Shown piece by piece: positions 24,566-36,100 of a stretch of 64,000 nucleotides of DNA. Below the pieces are notes generated by a model. That model was not told where the DNA came from and did not search any database. It worked only from the letters and a program-made list of their open reading frames with translations. Source of the DNA: CALODP01 sp942492055 (lineage in GTDB: Bacteria > Bacteroidota > Ignavibacteria > Ignavibacteriales > Melioribacteraceae); NCBI GenBank assembly GCA_942492055.1, contig CALODP010000019.1, positions 372,001 to 436,000 on the forward strand, given 5' to 3'. The stretch's first letter is position 1. Each line of letters starts with the position of its first letter. The position numbers and the translations under genes were made by a program.

Positions 24566-25597
24566 TTACAACCCTAAAGTAACCGAAAAGACATGATTAC
24601 CGTCGAAATATTCCATTTCCTGGAAAGCGTAATCTACCCTCAAATTGAGTCCATTTGAATTATACTTGATTCCGGCACCGGCACTGAAACCATAGACATA
24701 TTCTTCCGATTCAAGATTGGGAGATAAAGCATATCCGCCTCGAACAAAGAACATATCGTTATAACCATATTCCGCCCCTAACTTATATTCATCTTCGGCG
24801 AAATTTTGATTTACAAAGTTTCCTGTAACCAGCAATGCACTCATATCATCAAGCATCGGTTTATAAGCAAATCCGATTTCAAAGGTTGAAGGGAGCTCAA
24901 AACCGGCAGCAGTAGCTTTAAAGATTCCGGGAGATCTGGTCAAATTATCTCCGGTTGCATCAACATTTAATCCGGAGCCTTCGTATCTCATTTCCGGCCC
25001 GAGATTTTTTATTACTAACCCGAAGCTAAGACCGGAAATATCAGCAAGATTATTATAATTTATACCGATACTGAAAGCCAATCCGGAAGCTTCTACCTCA
25101 CCTAAGGTCTCGGAAATAAAAGTACCGGTAAGACCTACGGATATATTATCGGTAAGAGATTTGGCATAACTAATTCCAGCAGTGAGCATTTGCGGTGAAA
25201 ATGTTTTACCGGTTCCATCGGGATGCTGGGTAGTAGTTTCCAATATATCCCCGATTGAAAGAGCCTTTACATTAAATGCAAGAACTCCGAACTCACCTAT
25301 ATTTGCTGCAACAGCGCCATACTCAACACCAATATCGGCAAAATAATTCATGTGCGAAAACATGACATCAACATCGCTATTCAGAATTGCCACACCGGCA
25401 GGATTCCAAAATAGCGCTTCTACTCCTGTTGAGGCAGCAACATTAGCCCCACTCATAGCGATTCCGCGGGCTCCCACTGGGATTTGCAACTGAGCCCCAC
25501 TTGCTGTACCGGTTCGTTTTCCGCTACCGGCATAAGCTGTACTAACCGCAAAGAGTAGAAGAAATATAACAGTAAAGAATTTATTTATACTTCTCAT
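24566..25597 (-). CDS. PorV/PorQ-family outer-membrane beta-barrel protein
   Basis: 343 aa with a signal peptide ending ...VSTAYAG. The start of the mature protein (QLQIPVGARGIAMSGANVAAS; ALFWNPAGVA) is the hallmark of the PorV/PorQ (UPF0164) group, small FadL-like barrels that shuttle or anchor T9SS cargo. The rest alternates barrel strands to the C-terminal aromatic strand (DYAFQEMEYFDGNHVFSVTLGL). The ATG at 25597 is preferred over the TTG at 25612 because AGGAG lies 7 nt before it. It is the last gene of the TonB-receptor operon and lies 32 bp after the large T9SS protein, so it probably assists that protein's export. Confidence 0.85.
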   Translation of the reverse strand: MRSINKFFTVIFLLLFAVSTAYAGSGKRTGTASGAQLQIPVGARGIAMSGANVAASTGVEALFWNPAGVAILNSDVDVMFSHMNYFADIGVEYGAVAANIGEFGVLAFNVKALSIGDILETTTQHPDGTGKTFSPQMLTAGISYAKSLTDNISVGLTGTFISETLGEVEASGLAFSIGINYNNLADISGLSFGLVIKNLGPEMRYEGSGLNVDATGDNLTRSPGIFKATAAGFELPSTFEIGFAYKPMLDDMSALLVTGNFVNQNFAEDEYKLGAEYGYNDMFFVRGGYALSPNLESEEYVYGFSAGAGIKYNSNGLNLRVDYAFQEMEYFDGNHVFSVTLGL

Positions 25598-25629
25598 ATA
25601 ATTTCTCCTCAAGTTTATGGTAACGTTAA

Positions 25630-28600
25630 TTAGAACCTATCAAGAATTTGTTCTTCTTGAATTATAGCAAGTTTCAGAATCTTAGTTTTACCTAGCTCAG
25701 GCATATCGATATGAGCCACATAAAGACCACTGGCAACCGGAAGTCCGTCTTGGTTTGCCAAATCCCATCTTTGGAATTGCCCCTCATCATCCTTATCGAT
25801 TGTTTTGACTAAAACACCGGCAAGGTTAAAGATTCTTATCTTTACTTTTTGCGGTAAATGTGTAAACGTTACAAACCTGTTGTACTTGTTAATTTCTTCA
25901 GGATTTATTGCATAGTACGGGTTAGGATAAACGTTGATTTTACCAATCTCGTTCTTAGCCAAATTGTTATCAACTTTTGCCTTTTGAGTACTAAAACTAA
26001 ATTCGTCAACACCCGCGGCATTCGGAACCGTGAATCTGATTCTGAAAGTTGTACCGGCTTCAGGCATTTGATTAATTGGGCCAGCTCCATCATTTTGATT
26101 CCAATTCATAATACATATTCTTGCCAGATGTTCTGTCCAAGCCGGATCTCTATTAGTCGGATTGGCCGCTACAAAAGCATTATATCCTGCCTCACCGGGT
26201 GAATCATCAGCCGGCATATAGAAATAGATCCAATCACTAAAGGGATCGTTGTCTCCACCGGAGGCAGTATGATCAAGAATAAAGTTAAATTCCGGAGCAC
26301 CGGAGGCTCCCTCAAGATCTTCTTCATCAACAAATGCAGGAATCATTCTAACATCATCGGAAGGGTCTTCTAATGTGCTTCCCAAATACCACAATTCAAA
26401 TGGGATATCATAAACACCAGGAGTATAAAACCCAATAAAGTCACTCGGCCATAAACCCTTTCCTCCCTTTTCAGTAAATCTTATCTCGTAATTATTTGGA
26501 ATTATTATTGGGAAATGAGCTCCATCTCTGGTCCATCTTCCAACAGCTGACTCATGATCCTGAATCGTATTAGGACCAGCGACCAGGAAGAAGAACCCCC
26601 CTGCTTTTTGCATAGCATCAACATTAAATGCTGATCCTCCATTTGGAGAGAGGGCAACATCTCTGTACCAATCTGCCGAGTAAGCACCATCTACATCTGT
26701 CGGAGCAGGTGTCATTTCATAGGTATGCAAACCTCCAACTATCTGCCCATTTGCATTACTAGTCATATCAATTCCTTTCACATCCAGAGGAGCACCAATA
26801 ACTCGTATCTGCATACCATCAATTATTGGAGATTCTGAGTCTGCCAATTGATTCGTTTGATTTGCAAGCACTCTTACACCGTCAGATCTATTAACATGCC
26901 ATACTACATCATCACCTTTCTTTTCGAATGTGACTTTATAATCCAAACCGGTTAGTTTATTCGGATCAATTATGATAGGATAAACGTTACCATCGCTACC
27001 ACCATCAGCCGGAGCAGGAGAATGAGTAATTGCCAAAGTATCTAACGCTTCTCCGCCAGTAACTAAGCCCGGATTCTTTGCGTGCGGAATAACCGTAATA
27101 GGCTTTAGAGAATTTTCCAAGTTATTTGGCACAGCCGCCGGATCGGAATTATAACTATAAGCAGTAACAGCGTAATAGTACCTATTACCATTAACAAGCG
27201 GCCCACCACCTTTTAAGAAATCGGTATCTACATGGAGGTATCTTCTAATATCAGTATCATTACCGAATTGTCTAACACCAACTGCCACAACACCTGTATT
27301 AGGATCGAAAAACTGATCTTCGATTTTTAATATTCCATCAACCTTATCATATGTAGCAATCAACTTTGCTTCATCCCTTGAAGCAGCAGGAGAAGGTAAT
27401 TGATAAACATTATAGCCTTGGAAGTCATATCCTTTAATTGAAGAGTTTTCTGTAGCCTCAACTTTTTCTACTATTTCTCCCCAATCGATTATCACTTCTT
27501 GATCCATCTCCACTACATTAACTTCAGGAGCAGGGGGAGGAGTAGCTAAATTAAAGAAATCATCATAGGCTTTTTGAGCTATCTGGTCGTAGAATTTCAA
27601 AAGACCTACAGCAGCGATTCTATCAACTCCCGGAATTGCACCTGCACATATTTCCGCAACCACAACTTCTTGGGTATCACCTTGAGCCATTATGAAAGGC
27701 CCTGAAGCCATACCGATACGACGATCACCTCCTGGTAGTAACTGGCCATCAACCCAACCGGTTCTTGTAACAGGGTCTCCGGAAAGGGCAAAAGCCGTAG
27801 GTAAATTTGTATTAGGATCAACAAAGTAATCACCGGTTAACCCGATTTTTCCTTGGAAGAAATTATAAAATTGTGTAGATCCTTGAGGTGATCTTGTTGT
27901 CGGGTCTGTAACCGAAGCATCACCACGAGCGAAATAATAGAATGAAGTCATCGGAAGATTTATTTTCCCGGGACCTACTTTTTTTCCATCAAATATCGCA
28001 TAGTCACTGGCATCATCGACACCATTTTTATTTAAGTCTTCCCCTGCGTTACCGTCAACAATTGGTCCTTGGAAAAAGTCGAATCCAACAGCCGGAGGAG
28101 GTAACGGATTGTAAGTAGCGTCAACTGCGTTTGCGTTATAGCAGTATCCCAAACTAAGATTAGTATCACATCCGGCAAAGTCATCACCGGAATTTCCCAA
28201 ATCGATATCTGACCACATTGAGAGATACACACTATCCAGCTTGATATTGCTTTTGTTGATCAATCGATATTTTCTGAAATACATATTTCCTAGCGCCCCT
28301 TGCTGAGCATAAGCCCACATAGTCGCTTGCATTTCTATTCCTATCGGTTGAACTCCATAAAGAGCTGTAGTGTTTTCCGAATTCATATCATTTGCTACAA
28401 ACCAAATCGTTTGATCCGCACCGGGAAAACCTGGAATATCTATAGCCGGATCATAAACACCATTGTTATCAACATCATCATACGGTGCGCCGTCAGTCGC
28501 CGGCCATTCGTTCCAATCCTTACGATAACCTTCTCGAATTACATCTACAGTAGTATTTTCTTCACTGGCTTCCGTAGAAAGATCTCCGGTTTCAAAATCC

Positions 28601-29022
28601 GGACGAACTCTATAGATTCTGTTTTTCGCAAGACTCGGATCTTCGGCCTGACCATTAGCCAATATTTTACCTGGTTGTAAACCGGACGAATATGCCGCAC
28701 CACCAACCCTTACTTGATCATCATTTGGAATTTTGGCTCCCCACAAAAGACCGGAAGTAAATACTGCTGTTTTCTGGCTTCCCTTCGGAAATACCAGTCC
28801 GGAGTTTTGTTCGGCAACATCAATATCCGAAATACCATCATTTTTTATAACCGTTGATAGGTTATTAATATTTAGGAAAGTACGAACAGGTGTTCCTGTT
28901 GTTTTCCTAAGGGAATTCTTTGTTCCTTTATCCTTGTTCTTTTCTTCGGCAAAGGAATTTCCCGCTATTAGGATAATTCCAAGCAGAATAAAGAAAACAA
29001 ATTTTAATCTATTTTTTAACAT
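25630..29022 (-). CDS. Large secreted protein with T9SS-type C-terminal sorting domain
   Basis: 1,130 aa. Signal peptide (LKFVFFILLGIILIAGNSFA). The middle has Ca-binding-like Asp loops (DDVDNNGVYDPAID; DLNKNGVDDASDYAIFDG) and a fibronectin-III-like segment (APEVNVVEMDQEVIIDWGE; GNRYYYAVTAYSYN). The last ~85 residues are a type-A sorting domain: KINVYPNPYYA, VKIRIFNLAGVLVKTI, and GLPVASGLYVAHIDM with a basic end. It is probably surface-attached or released through T9SS. It sits between a TonB receptor and a PorV-like barrel, so a partner in binding or degrading an external substrate is likely, but no catalytic domain is recognised. Confidence 0.85.
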   Translation of the reverse strand: MLKNRLKFVFFILLGIILIAGNSFAEEKNKDKGTKNSLRKTTGTPVRTFLNINNLSTVIKNDGISDIDVAEQNSGLVFPKGSQKTAVFTSGLLWGAKIPNDDQVRVGGAAYSSGLQPGKILANGQAEDPSLAKNRIYRVRPDFETGDLSTEASEENTTVDVIREGYRKDWNEWPATDGAPYDDVDNNGVYDPAIDIPGFPGADQTIWFVANDMNSENTTALYGVQPIGIEMQATMWAYAQQGALGNMYFRKYRLINKSNIKLDSVYLSMWSDIDLGNSGDDFAGCDTNLSLGYCYNANAVDATYNPLPPPAVGFDFFQGPIVDGNAGEDLNKNGVDDASDYAIFDGKKVGPGKINLPMTSFYYFARGDASVTDPTTRSPQGSTQFYNFFQGKIGLTGDYFVDPNTNLPTAFALSGDPVTRTGWVDGQLLPGGDRRIGMASGPFIMAQGDTQEVVVAEICAGAIPGVDRIAAVGLLKFYDQIAQKAYDDFFNLATPPPAPEVNVVEMDQEVIIDWGEIVEKVEATENSSIKGYDFQGYNVYQLPSPAASRDEAKLIATYDKVDGILKIEDQFFDPNTGVVAVGVRQFGNDTDIRRYLHVDTDFLKGGGPLVNGNRYYYAVTAYSYNSDPAAVPNNLENSLKPITVIPHAKNPGLVTGGEALDTLAITHSPAPADGGSDGNVYPIIIDPNKLTGLDYKVTFEKKGDDVVWHVNRSDGVRVLANQTNQLADSESPIIDGMQIRVIGAPLDVKGIDMTSNANGQIVGGLHTYEMTPAPTDVDGAYSADWYRDVALSPNGGSAFNVDAMQKAGGFFFLVAGPNTIQDHESAVGRWTRDGAHFPIIIPNNYEIRFTEKGGKGLWPSDFIGFYTPGVYDIPFELWYLGSTLEDPSDDVRMIPAFVDEEDLEGASGAPEFNFILDHTASGGDNDPFSDWIYFYMPADDSPGEAGYNAFVAANPTNRDPAWTEHLARICIMNWNQNDGAGPINQMPEAGTTFRIRFTVPNAAGVDEFSFSTQKAKVDNNLAKNEIGKINVYPNPYYAINPEEINKYNRFVTFTHLPQKVKIRIFNLAGVLVKTIDKDDEGQFQRWDLANQDGLPVASGLYVAHIDMPELGKTKILKLAIIQEEQILDRF

Positions 29023-29067
29023 ATACTTAGTACTCCTATTCTGTTAGTCAGTAAATAAGTGACAATA

Positions 29068-32067
29068 TTAATATTCCAGTCTTATACCAACTCTAATTTG
29101 GCGAGGCGGACCGTAGAATAACGGATTTACAGTATATGCCGCGCCGGTAGTAGCATCTTGATATTGTTGATAATAATCCAAATTGATAGCCTGGTAAAGC
29201 TTCCTATAATTTTCTCCAAGAGTACCAACAAGCTTTCCACCAAGTTCAGGATCACTCAGATAACCATCATCATCAGTTGCTCCGGTTCTTAGGAATACAT
29301 TTTCAATATTCTTGGTATCAAAGAGATTGATAACGTATATATATACGTTTGCTTTAAGCTTATCCCAAATAGTAAAAGTCTTATCAACCCTCAGATCTAA
29401 TTGGAATACAGAAGGAGTTGAGGAGGTGTTAAGAGCTTCAATCGGTTGTCTGTCTCTTGCATCCCCTTCAAGATCGTCCCCACCTTTCCCTCTTGTGTAA
29501 GGATGGCCGCTATTAAAAGTCATCAAAGCGGATACTCCGAATTCATGTAGGAAGGAAGGACCATCATCCACACCAAAACGGTAATCGAGATTTAGATTTC
29601 CTGAGAATGGTCGATTATATTCCAGAGGAGATATGTAGTGAGGCTCAAATATAGTAACACCATCCAAAGGAGCACCAACCAAACCTCTGTTTGAGTTAGG
29701 GAATGACCCTGTTCCTCTTGCGTCTTGGAATGAAACCGAAGCGTTTACTTGTAAACGTTCCACTCTCCTCATATTAAATGATACTTCAACACCTTTGGTA
29801 GTAGCGAAGTCACCATTTGTTAAATATGAATAAGCTCCGAATGGAGAATTTCTATCAACATTTTGCTGTTTGTATACAACTTGGTCAGAAATATCTTTGT
29901 AATAACCGGTAATATCAAAAGAGGCAAAATCAGCAATCTGTTGAGTAAAACCAATTTCATACTGGGTAGTTCTGGTCGGTCTTACATTAAAACCAACAGG
30001 AGCAGGTATAAATAGTCCACCTTTCATATTTCTAGCTGTGGCATGTACACCGTTGTAAACGTCTCTTAGTCTGGTTTGCTGAACAAATTTACCATACTGA
30101 GCATGAAATATGGTTTGGTCAGTAACCGCAAAAGAAACACCTAAGCGTGGACTTACGGCATCAAATGTTGGAACTTTTTTGAATCCGCTTGCACTTACAA
30201 CCCCTGTATTTTTGTCAATGGCCAATTCCGGTCTGGACGGGTCTTTGAACATAAGGTTGTCAATATCAATATAGTCATAGCGAAGCCCTATATTTACAAC
30301 CAAATCATTCCATTCGATCTTATCTTGAATATAAGCCGCAAAGAAAACAGGCTTTTTGGCCGCTTCAACTCCATCACCGTCATATTCATTCCCAAGCGGA
30401 TCATACCCGTAGTTATTTACACCTTGCGCTCTTATTATATCCATAGTTGTTGCACCATACTGAGCCTGGCCTGGAAGTGCATTACTTTGGTTTAGAATAT
30501 TTGGCAAAGACATAATATTTTCATTATTCAATGCCCAGTTTCTAATGGTAAACAATTGAAGCTCACCGCCAACTTTCAGTGAATGCTCTTTCCCGAAATC
30601 GGCTGAAAGAGCGGCAGCAATATTGAACTTCTCTCTCTTATATTTTCCATATCCGGCCACAACATCCCCCGGACGGTTAAAAGCAAAGCCCAAAATATTG
30701 TATCTGGTCGGACGATTCCAACGATCATCGTTATGAGTCCAAATAACACCGGCATTTGCATTTGCCACACTGTCACCATACCCGAGCCAATTATCTTTTA
30801 AAATCGGATCAAATGATTTTTGTGTACTAAAGGAGTAACCAAAACTGACTTCGTAGAAAGTTGTTGGATTTAGTAGATGAGTTGCTTTTACACTAAAAGC
30901 TCCATCCTGATTTTCCAACTCAACATCTCGGTCTGTATTCAAGAAATTCGCTATCGGCCCGGAATTTCTACTGGTATTCCAAGGAGTTCTTCCGTTAGCA
31001 TAGGTATAAGTTCCAACCAGTTTGAAAATAAACGGGTTGAAATCGAGACTAATCGAACCGGTTCCCGTGAAATTTTCTTGGGAATTGCCATATATCGCGC
31101 CACCCGGATAATAGAAATTAAGAGTATCTCCGGTAGTCGGATCACTAATATTTCCTAAGTTAAATCCGGGATAATTTTGAGGATTGGCATCATGATTGTT
31201 ATTATAATTAAACAAAGCAAAGAACTTGTATTTCGGATCAACGATAGGTCCGCTAAGAGTAGCAATTATCTCATCATAACCGTACCAATATGTACCAAAT
31301 CTTTTCTTTCCGTCATTTCTATTATCTTTACTTTTAAAGGAAATATTATCTGTAATATACTCCAAGCTAGCGTGGTACTCAGGAGTACCAGACTTAATAG
31401 AAGTATAAATAATACCGGCGTTTGCGCCACCATATTCCGCATTATATCCACCGGCTTGTACTTGAATCTCCTCAATAGCATCCTGAACAATAGTTACGGC
31501 TCTACCACCGGCAACCGGATCAGTTATCGAGGCTCCTTCAAGATAGAAACCAACTTCATCATGTCTACCACCACGAATGAATATTTGCTCATCCTGGAAA
31601 GTAACACCCGGATCGAGAGATAAGATATTTTCTACCCCACGTACAGGAAGGGCTTCAATATCTTCACCGGTAACAATTCTGTTTGCGTTTGTAGCGTTTT
31701 TGTTAACAAGTGGTTTTTGCGCAATTACCTGAATTTCGTCAACCGAAATATCCTCTGAAGGCATATTGAAATTAAGTTCGGTTGTCAGATCGGCATTAAC
31801 GCGTACGTTTGTTATTGTAACTGTTTGATAGCCTACAAACGAAGCTCTGACGGAATAGACCCCCGCTTCAAGATTTGTAATGGAGTATTCCCCATTTACA
31901 TCAGTTGCCGCGCCGTAAGAAGTTCCAACTACAAATACGTTGGCTCCAATTAGCGGCTCACCAGTAGCCTGGTCAACAACTTTTCCTTTTATCTTACCGA
32001 CTGTACCAGCCAATAGAAAAGAAGGTAAGAATAAAAGGAGAAATAAAATGGTCGCTTTTCGGGTCAT
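29068..32067 (-). CDS. TonB-dependent receptor with N-terminal carboxypeptidase-regulatory-like domain
   Basis: 999 aa. Signal peptide (ILFLLLFLPSFLLAG), then a beta-sandwich (KIKGKVVDQATGEPLIGANV; TDVNGEYSITNLEAGVYSV), a plug domain (NILSLDPGVTFQDEQIFIRGGRHDEVGFYLEG) and a ~22-strand barrel ending VNPLFYGPPRQIRVGIRLEY. It imports a large or scarce substrate across the outer membrane using TonB energy. No SusD partner is present; instead a T9SS protein and a PorV-like barrel follow. Upstream lie four palindromes and a two-component pair, which suggests induction by the substrate. Substrate unknown. Confidence 0.92.
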   Translation of the reverse strand: MTRKATILFLLLFLPSFLLAGTVGKIKGKVVDQATGEPLIGANVFVVGTSYGAATDVNGEYSITNLEAGVYSVRASFVGYQTVTITNVRVNADLTTELNFNMPSEDISVDEIQVIAQKPLVNKNATNANRIVTGEDIEALPVRGVENILSLDPGVTFQDEQIFIRGGRHDEVGFYLEGASITDPVAGGRAVTIVQDAIEEIQVQAGGYNAEYGGANAGIIYTSIKSGTPEYHASLEYITDNISFKSKDNRNDGKKRFGTYWYGYDEIIATLSGPIVDPKYKFFALFNYNNNHDANPQNYPGFNLGNISDPTTGDTLNFYYPGGAIYGNSQENFTGTGSISLDFNPFIFKLVGTYTYANGRTPWNTSRNSGPIANFLNTDRDVELENQDGAFSVKATHLLNPTTFYEVSFGYSFSTQKSFDPILKDNWLGYGDSVANANAGVIWTHNDDRWNRPTRYNILGFAFNRPGDVVAGYGKYKREKFNIAAALSADFGKEHSLKVGGELQLFTIRNWALNNENIMSLPNILNQSNALPGQAQYGATTMDIIRAQGVNNYGYDPLGNEYDGDGVEAAKKPVFFAAYIQDKIEWNDLVVNIGLRYDYIDIDNLMFKDPSRPELAIDKNTGVVSASGFKKVPTFDAVSPRLGVSFAVTDQTIFHAQYGKFVQQTRLRDVYNGVHATARNMKGGLFIPAPVGFNVRPTRTTQYEIGFTQQIADFASFDITGYYKDISDQVVYKQQNVDRNSPFGAYSYLTNGDFATTKGVEVSFNMRRVERLQVNASVSFQDARGTGSFPNSNRGLVGAPLDGVTIFEPHYISPLEYNRPFSGNLNLDYRFGVDDGPSFLHEFGVSALMTFNSGHPYTRGKGGDDLEGDARDRQPIEALNTSSTPSVFQLDLRVDKTFTIWDKLKANVYIYVINLFDTKNIENVFLRTGATDDDGYLSDPELGGKLVGTLGENYRKLYQAINLDYYQQYQDATTGAAYTVNPLFYGPPRQIRVGIRLEY

Positions 32068-32108
32068 GAATTCCCCCTTTAATTAGTTATTGGAAGTGAA
32101 TTATAGCT

Positions 32109-32182
32109 CCACTTAATAAGTGGATACCTCAAAAATTGAGGATAAGGTATACCTATCTATTCGCATGAATAGTATTATTCAT
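32109..32182. promoter_or_regulatory. Four stacked palindromes upstream of TonB receptor
   Basis: Consecutive inverted repeats: CCACTTAATAAGTGG (32109-32123), CCTCAAAAATTGAGG (32127-32141), AGGTATACCT (32145-32154) and ATGAATA-GTAT-TATTCAT (32165-32182). They occupy the first 115 bp upstream of the receptor start at 32067. Candidate operator sites, possibly for the adjacent LuxR-type regulator. The rest of the 32068-32483 gap shows nothing else I can name. Confidence 0.5.
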
Positions 32183-32483
32183 ACATTAATTGGTGATTAC
32201 TTCCGAAACCTAATTATTCCATTGTGACAGCGTGAGGATTAGAAAAAGTGCTGTTCCTTAGAACATACTGATAAGCTATCTCATCGAGATGAATTGTGTG
32301 AGTTCTCATTTCTCCCCCCAGAAAAATGCTTTCCGAAATGTTTCCATATTATGGATACCCGAATAAGTTATTTGATTATTCTCAGAATATCTTATATCCA
32401 TCCATAGTTTTCTTTGCCTTGCAATAAAATGTCTATTTATTTGTTTGATCTCAACTACATAAATATGTCGTTTTCATCTTAAC

Positions 32484-33122
32484 TTAAATAAGACCCTTTC
32501 GTATTGCCTTAGCCACAGCTTCCGATTGTGAATGCACATGAAGCTTCTTGTAAATGTTTCTAATATGGTGTCTTACGGTATCGACACTGATAAACAGAAA
32601 ATCCGCAATTTCCTGATAATTATTTCCGTCCGACAGTAAGTTCAATACCTCCTTTTCTCTTTCAGATAAATTGTATTTTTCGTCTGTATTTTTTATTGAA
32701 TTATTTTTTCTAAAAACAGTAATTACCTTTCTTGCAATGTGAGAGCTCATCGGAGAGCCTCCGTCAAATGCGTCTTTTATTGCTTCCAATAATCGGCTTG
32801 GTGGTGTTTTTTTTACGAGATAACCACAAGCCCCTGCGCAAAGAGCCTCAAAGACAACATTACTCTCTTCGTAGATAGTAAGCATTAATATATTAATGTC
32901 CGGGAATAAGATCTTCGCCTGTTTTACTCCTTCAATTCCATTTATTCCCGGTAGCCCGATATCCATCAGAACAACATCAGGCTTATTGATCTTTAGCTTA
33001 TTAAGAAAAGATTCACAGTCTGCAAAAGAACCAATACAATTATAATCTTCAGTCCCTTGAATTAGGGCAGCAAGTCCCTCTCTTATTGTCTTGTTATCCT
33101 CTACAATAGCAACCTTTATCAT
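32484..33122 (-). CDS. NarL/LuxR-family response regulator
   Basis: 212 aa. Receiver domain with acidic pair VAIVEDNKTIREGL, phosphoacceptor Asp in PDVVLMDIGLPGINGIEG and Lys in GYLVKKTPPSRLLEAI; a C-terminal LuxR-type HTH (YNLSEREKEVLNLLSDGNNYQEIADFLFISVDTVRHHIRNIYKKL). It is 50 bp downstream of a cognate-looking HisKA_3 kinase gene, so the two form a two-component system. The TonB receptor operon lies downstream on the same strand and is the obvious target, by inference. Confidence 0.95.
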   Translation of the reverse strand: MIKVAIVEDNKTIREGLAALIQGTEDYNCIGSFADCESFLNKLKINKPDVVLMDIGLPGINGIEGVKQAKILFPDINILMLTIYEESNVVFEALCAGACGYLVKKTPPSRLLEAIKDAFDGGSPMSSHIARKVITVFRKNNSIKNTDEKYNLSEREKEVLNLLSDGNNYQEIADFLFISVDTVRHHIRNIYKKLHVHSQSEAVAKAIRKGLI

Positions 33123-33172
33123 ATCTGTTCCCTTACCATTTTTAAATTAAAGTTTTGTCCCAACAAAAACAA

Positions 33173-36100
33173 CTAATTATTTTTACTAAAAGAAAACTTA
33201 CTTCTAACTGTAATTCTTCCTTTGAACCGAATAATCGTCCCCTGATTAGCATTAGAAATAATGTCAATATAACCGTTTATTGCCTTAGCTCTTCCTCTTA
33301 TATTATTGAGACCGTTTCCTTGACAAGTCATTCTTTCCTGATTAATCCCTATTCCATTGTCAGTCAATTGTAATTCCAGGTTATTTCCTGATAACTTCAC
33401 ATCAAGTATAATCTTTGTACATTTACTATGTTTTATACAATTGTGAATGCCTTCCTTAAATATGAGATATAGATTTTGGCGGAACTCCATTGGTAGCTTG
33501 ACATCTTCAATGTTATCAAGATTACTGGTTTTGAAAGAGATATTCATCGAAGAAAGAAGTTCACCAAATGAATCTTTAAGGCGAATAACCAAATCATGTA
33601 AGGAATCCCTGTTAGGATTCACAAACCAGACAATGTCGCTCATGCTATCCACAAGCTGACGAGCTGTCTCACTAATAGAGGACACCTGCTCAATAGCCTG
33701 CTCCGGAGTATTTTTTATTTGCACTGAAGCCAGTTCACTCATTATCGCAATTTCGGTTAATCCGGCTCCCACGTTATCGTGCAAATCCGCAGCAAGCCTA
33801 ACCTTTATTTTTTCAATTGCCAACAGATGTCTAACCCTCAGGTAGATAACATAACTGACAACCCCTCCGATAGTAAGTACACTTAACAGGATAAACCACC
33901 ATGTCTTCCAAAGCGGAGGTAATATTTCCACTCTGAGCGTTTTTCCTGAATTATTCCAAATACCCTCGTTATTTGCTCCTTTTACATGAAAAATAAATTC
34001 TCCCGGTTGAAGATTTGTATAATATGCCATTCTTAAGTTTGCGTCCGTATACAACCAGTCTTTTTCCAATCCTTCCAAATAGTGAGCGTACTGATTATCC
34101 CCCGGATTTGTATAATCTAATGCAGAGAACTCAATTGTAAAAAAATTTTGATCATAGTCTAATATAATCTCCTCCCTTTCCCCTTTGAGCTCATCGTTAA
34201 AAACTTTGATTCTACTTATTACAACCTGCGGTTCGATGGAATTAATTCGGACACTATCCGGATAAAAATAGTTTATCCCATTAATTCCGCCAAAGTACAT
34301 CTTTCCATCGCTACTTTTATGATAAGCTCCTCCACTAAATTCCATACTTTGGAGACCATCCTTAAGATCAAATCCAGTAATGTTTCCCTGCACATAATTA
34401 AATTTGATCAACCCGTTGTCGCTACTCAACCACAGATCTTTTTTATTATCTTCCAACATTGCATAGATTACTTGAACATCAAAGCCTATTTTATTGCTAA
34501 GTCTCCGAAACTTCCCATTTTCTCTATCCAGAAGGTTTAACCCTCCTCCTGAAGTTCCAATCCAAAAATTATAATTACTATCCTCAAGCATACAAAGCAC
34601 TTTGTTATCGCTAATTGTGGTGGAATCAGTTAAGTCGGCTTGATAACGATAGAATCTTTTCTTTTCTTTATCAAAGCGATTTAATCCACCACCGAAAGTT
34701 CCCACCCAAAGAGTTTCAAAACTATCTTCATAAATTGAATAGACCCGATCATCACTTATAGAATAATTATCATTCTTATTGTGCCTAAAAATTGTAAGAT
34801 TCAGATTTCCTGTCTCGTAATATTCCGGTAAAGAGAAATTGAGTAATCCTCCTCCTATTACGCCAAGCCAGCATAGAGTATCTGCGTCAATGTATATTGC
34901 CTGTACCTGATTACCAGTAATAGAATTGGGATTCTCGGGATTCGGCATAAATCTGATAAACTCATTCTCAGCCGCAAGTAGTAGATTGAGCCCACCATCG
35001 TAAGTTCCAATCCAATAATTCCCCCTATAGTCCTTTCTTATCACTCGAACATGATTGGAAGAGATAGTTTTCTCGTCATCAAAGTCTGATTGATAAACTG
35101 AATAACTCTTTTGGGAAATATCATAAACATTTAGACCACCCTTGTATGTACCGAAGAAGATTTTTTCCTCTTCTTCATCTTCGTAAACGGACCAGACAAT
35201 ATCATCATTCAAGCTGTTAGAATTTCCACGATTTCTTTGAAATACTCCGAACTTTACAGAGTTCCGATCCATTTTGGAAAGTCCCTTTCCCAAATGAGTC
35301 CCAACCCAAAGTATTCCGGTTCTATCAACAAAAAGAGAAAGAACATCATTATCCGACAATGATTTTTCATTGAAGGGATCATGTTTCAAACTACTGAAGG
35401 AATCATCTTTGTATATATATTGATTTACGCCTCCCCCGAAGGTTCCGATCCAGATATCCCCTTCTTTATCTTCAACGATATCCATAACATTATTGTCACT
35501 TAGAGAATTTGGGTTGGCTAAGGAATGAGAATATTTTTGACTATAGATCTGTCCGACAGTATTTCCTTTCTGTTCTGCCTCAATTCTCGCTACACCTTCG
35601 TTAAATGTTCCTATCCAGATATTTCCTTTGCTATCCTCATAAAGGGTAATTATATCAGGATCACAAATACAATTATTAGTATCACGAGTATCGCTCAAAT
35701 GCTCAAAGGTTCTTTCTTCATTTCGAACGAATCTTTCCGCATTGGCGATTCTGTTCAATCCTCCTCCGAAAGTCGCTATCCAGACAGCACCATTTTTATC
35801 CAGTAACAAATCGGTAACCATATCCGAACTAATAGTCGAATCTGCCACAGAATCATTTGTGAATGACTCTATTTTACCGGTGAGTTTATTGAAAAGAAAA
35901 AGCCCGTTTCCCCAAGTACCTATCAATAAATAATTATTATCTAATCCGATAATCGAAGTAATCGTCTCATTGACGTTCCTTGCAAAAGAGAGGGGGTACT
36001 TTCTGTAATCTATTGTTTGGAATTCTTCCGTTCCGATTTTGTCGCGTAAAATATAATGCTTAAATGTTTCCGTTTTTCTATCGAATAAATTGAGTCTCCC

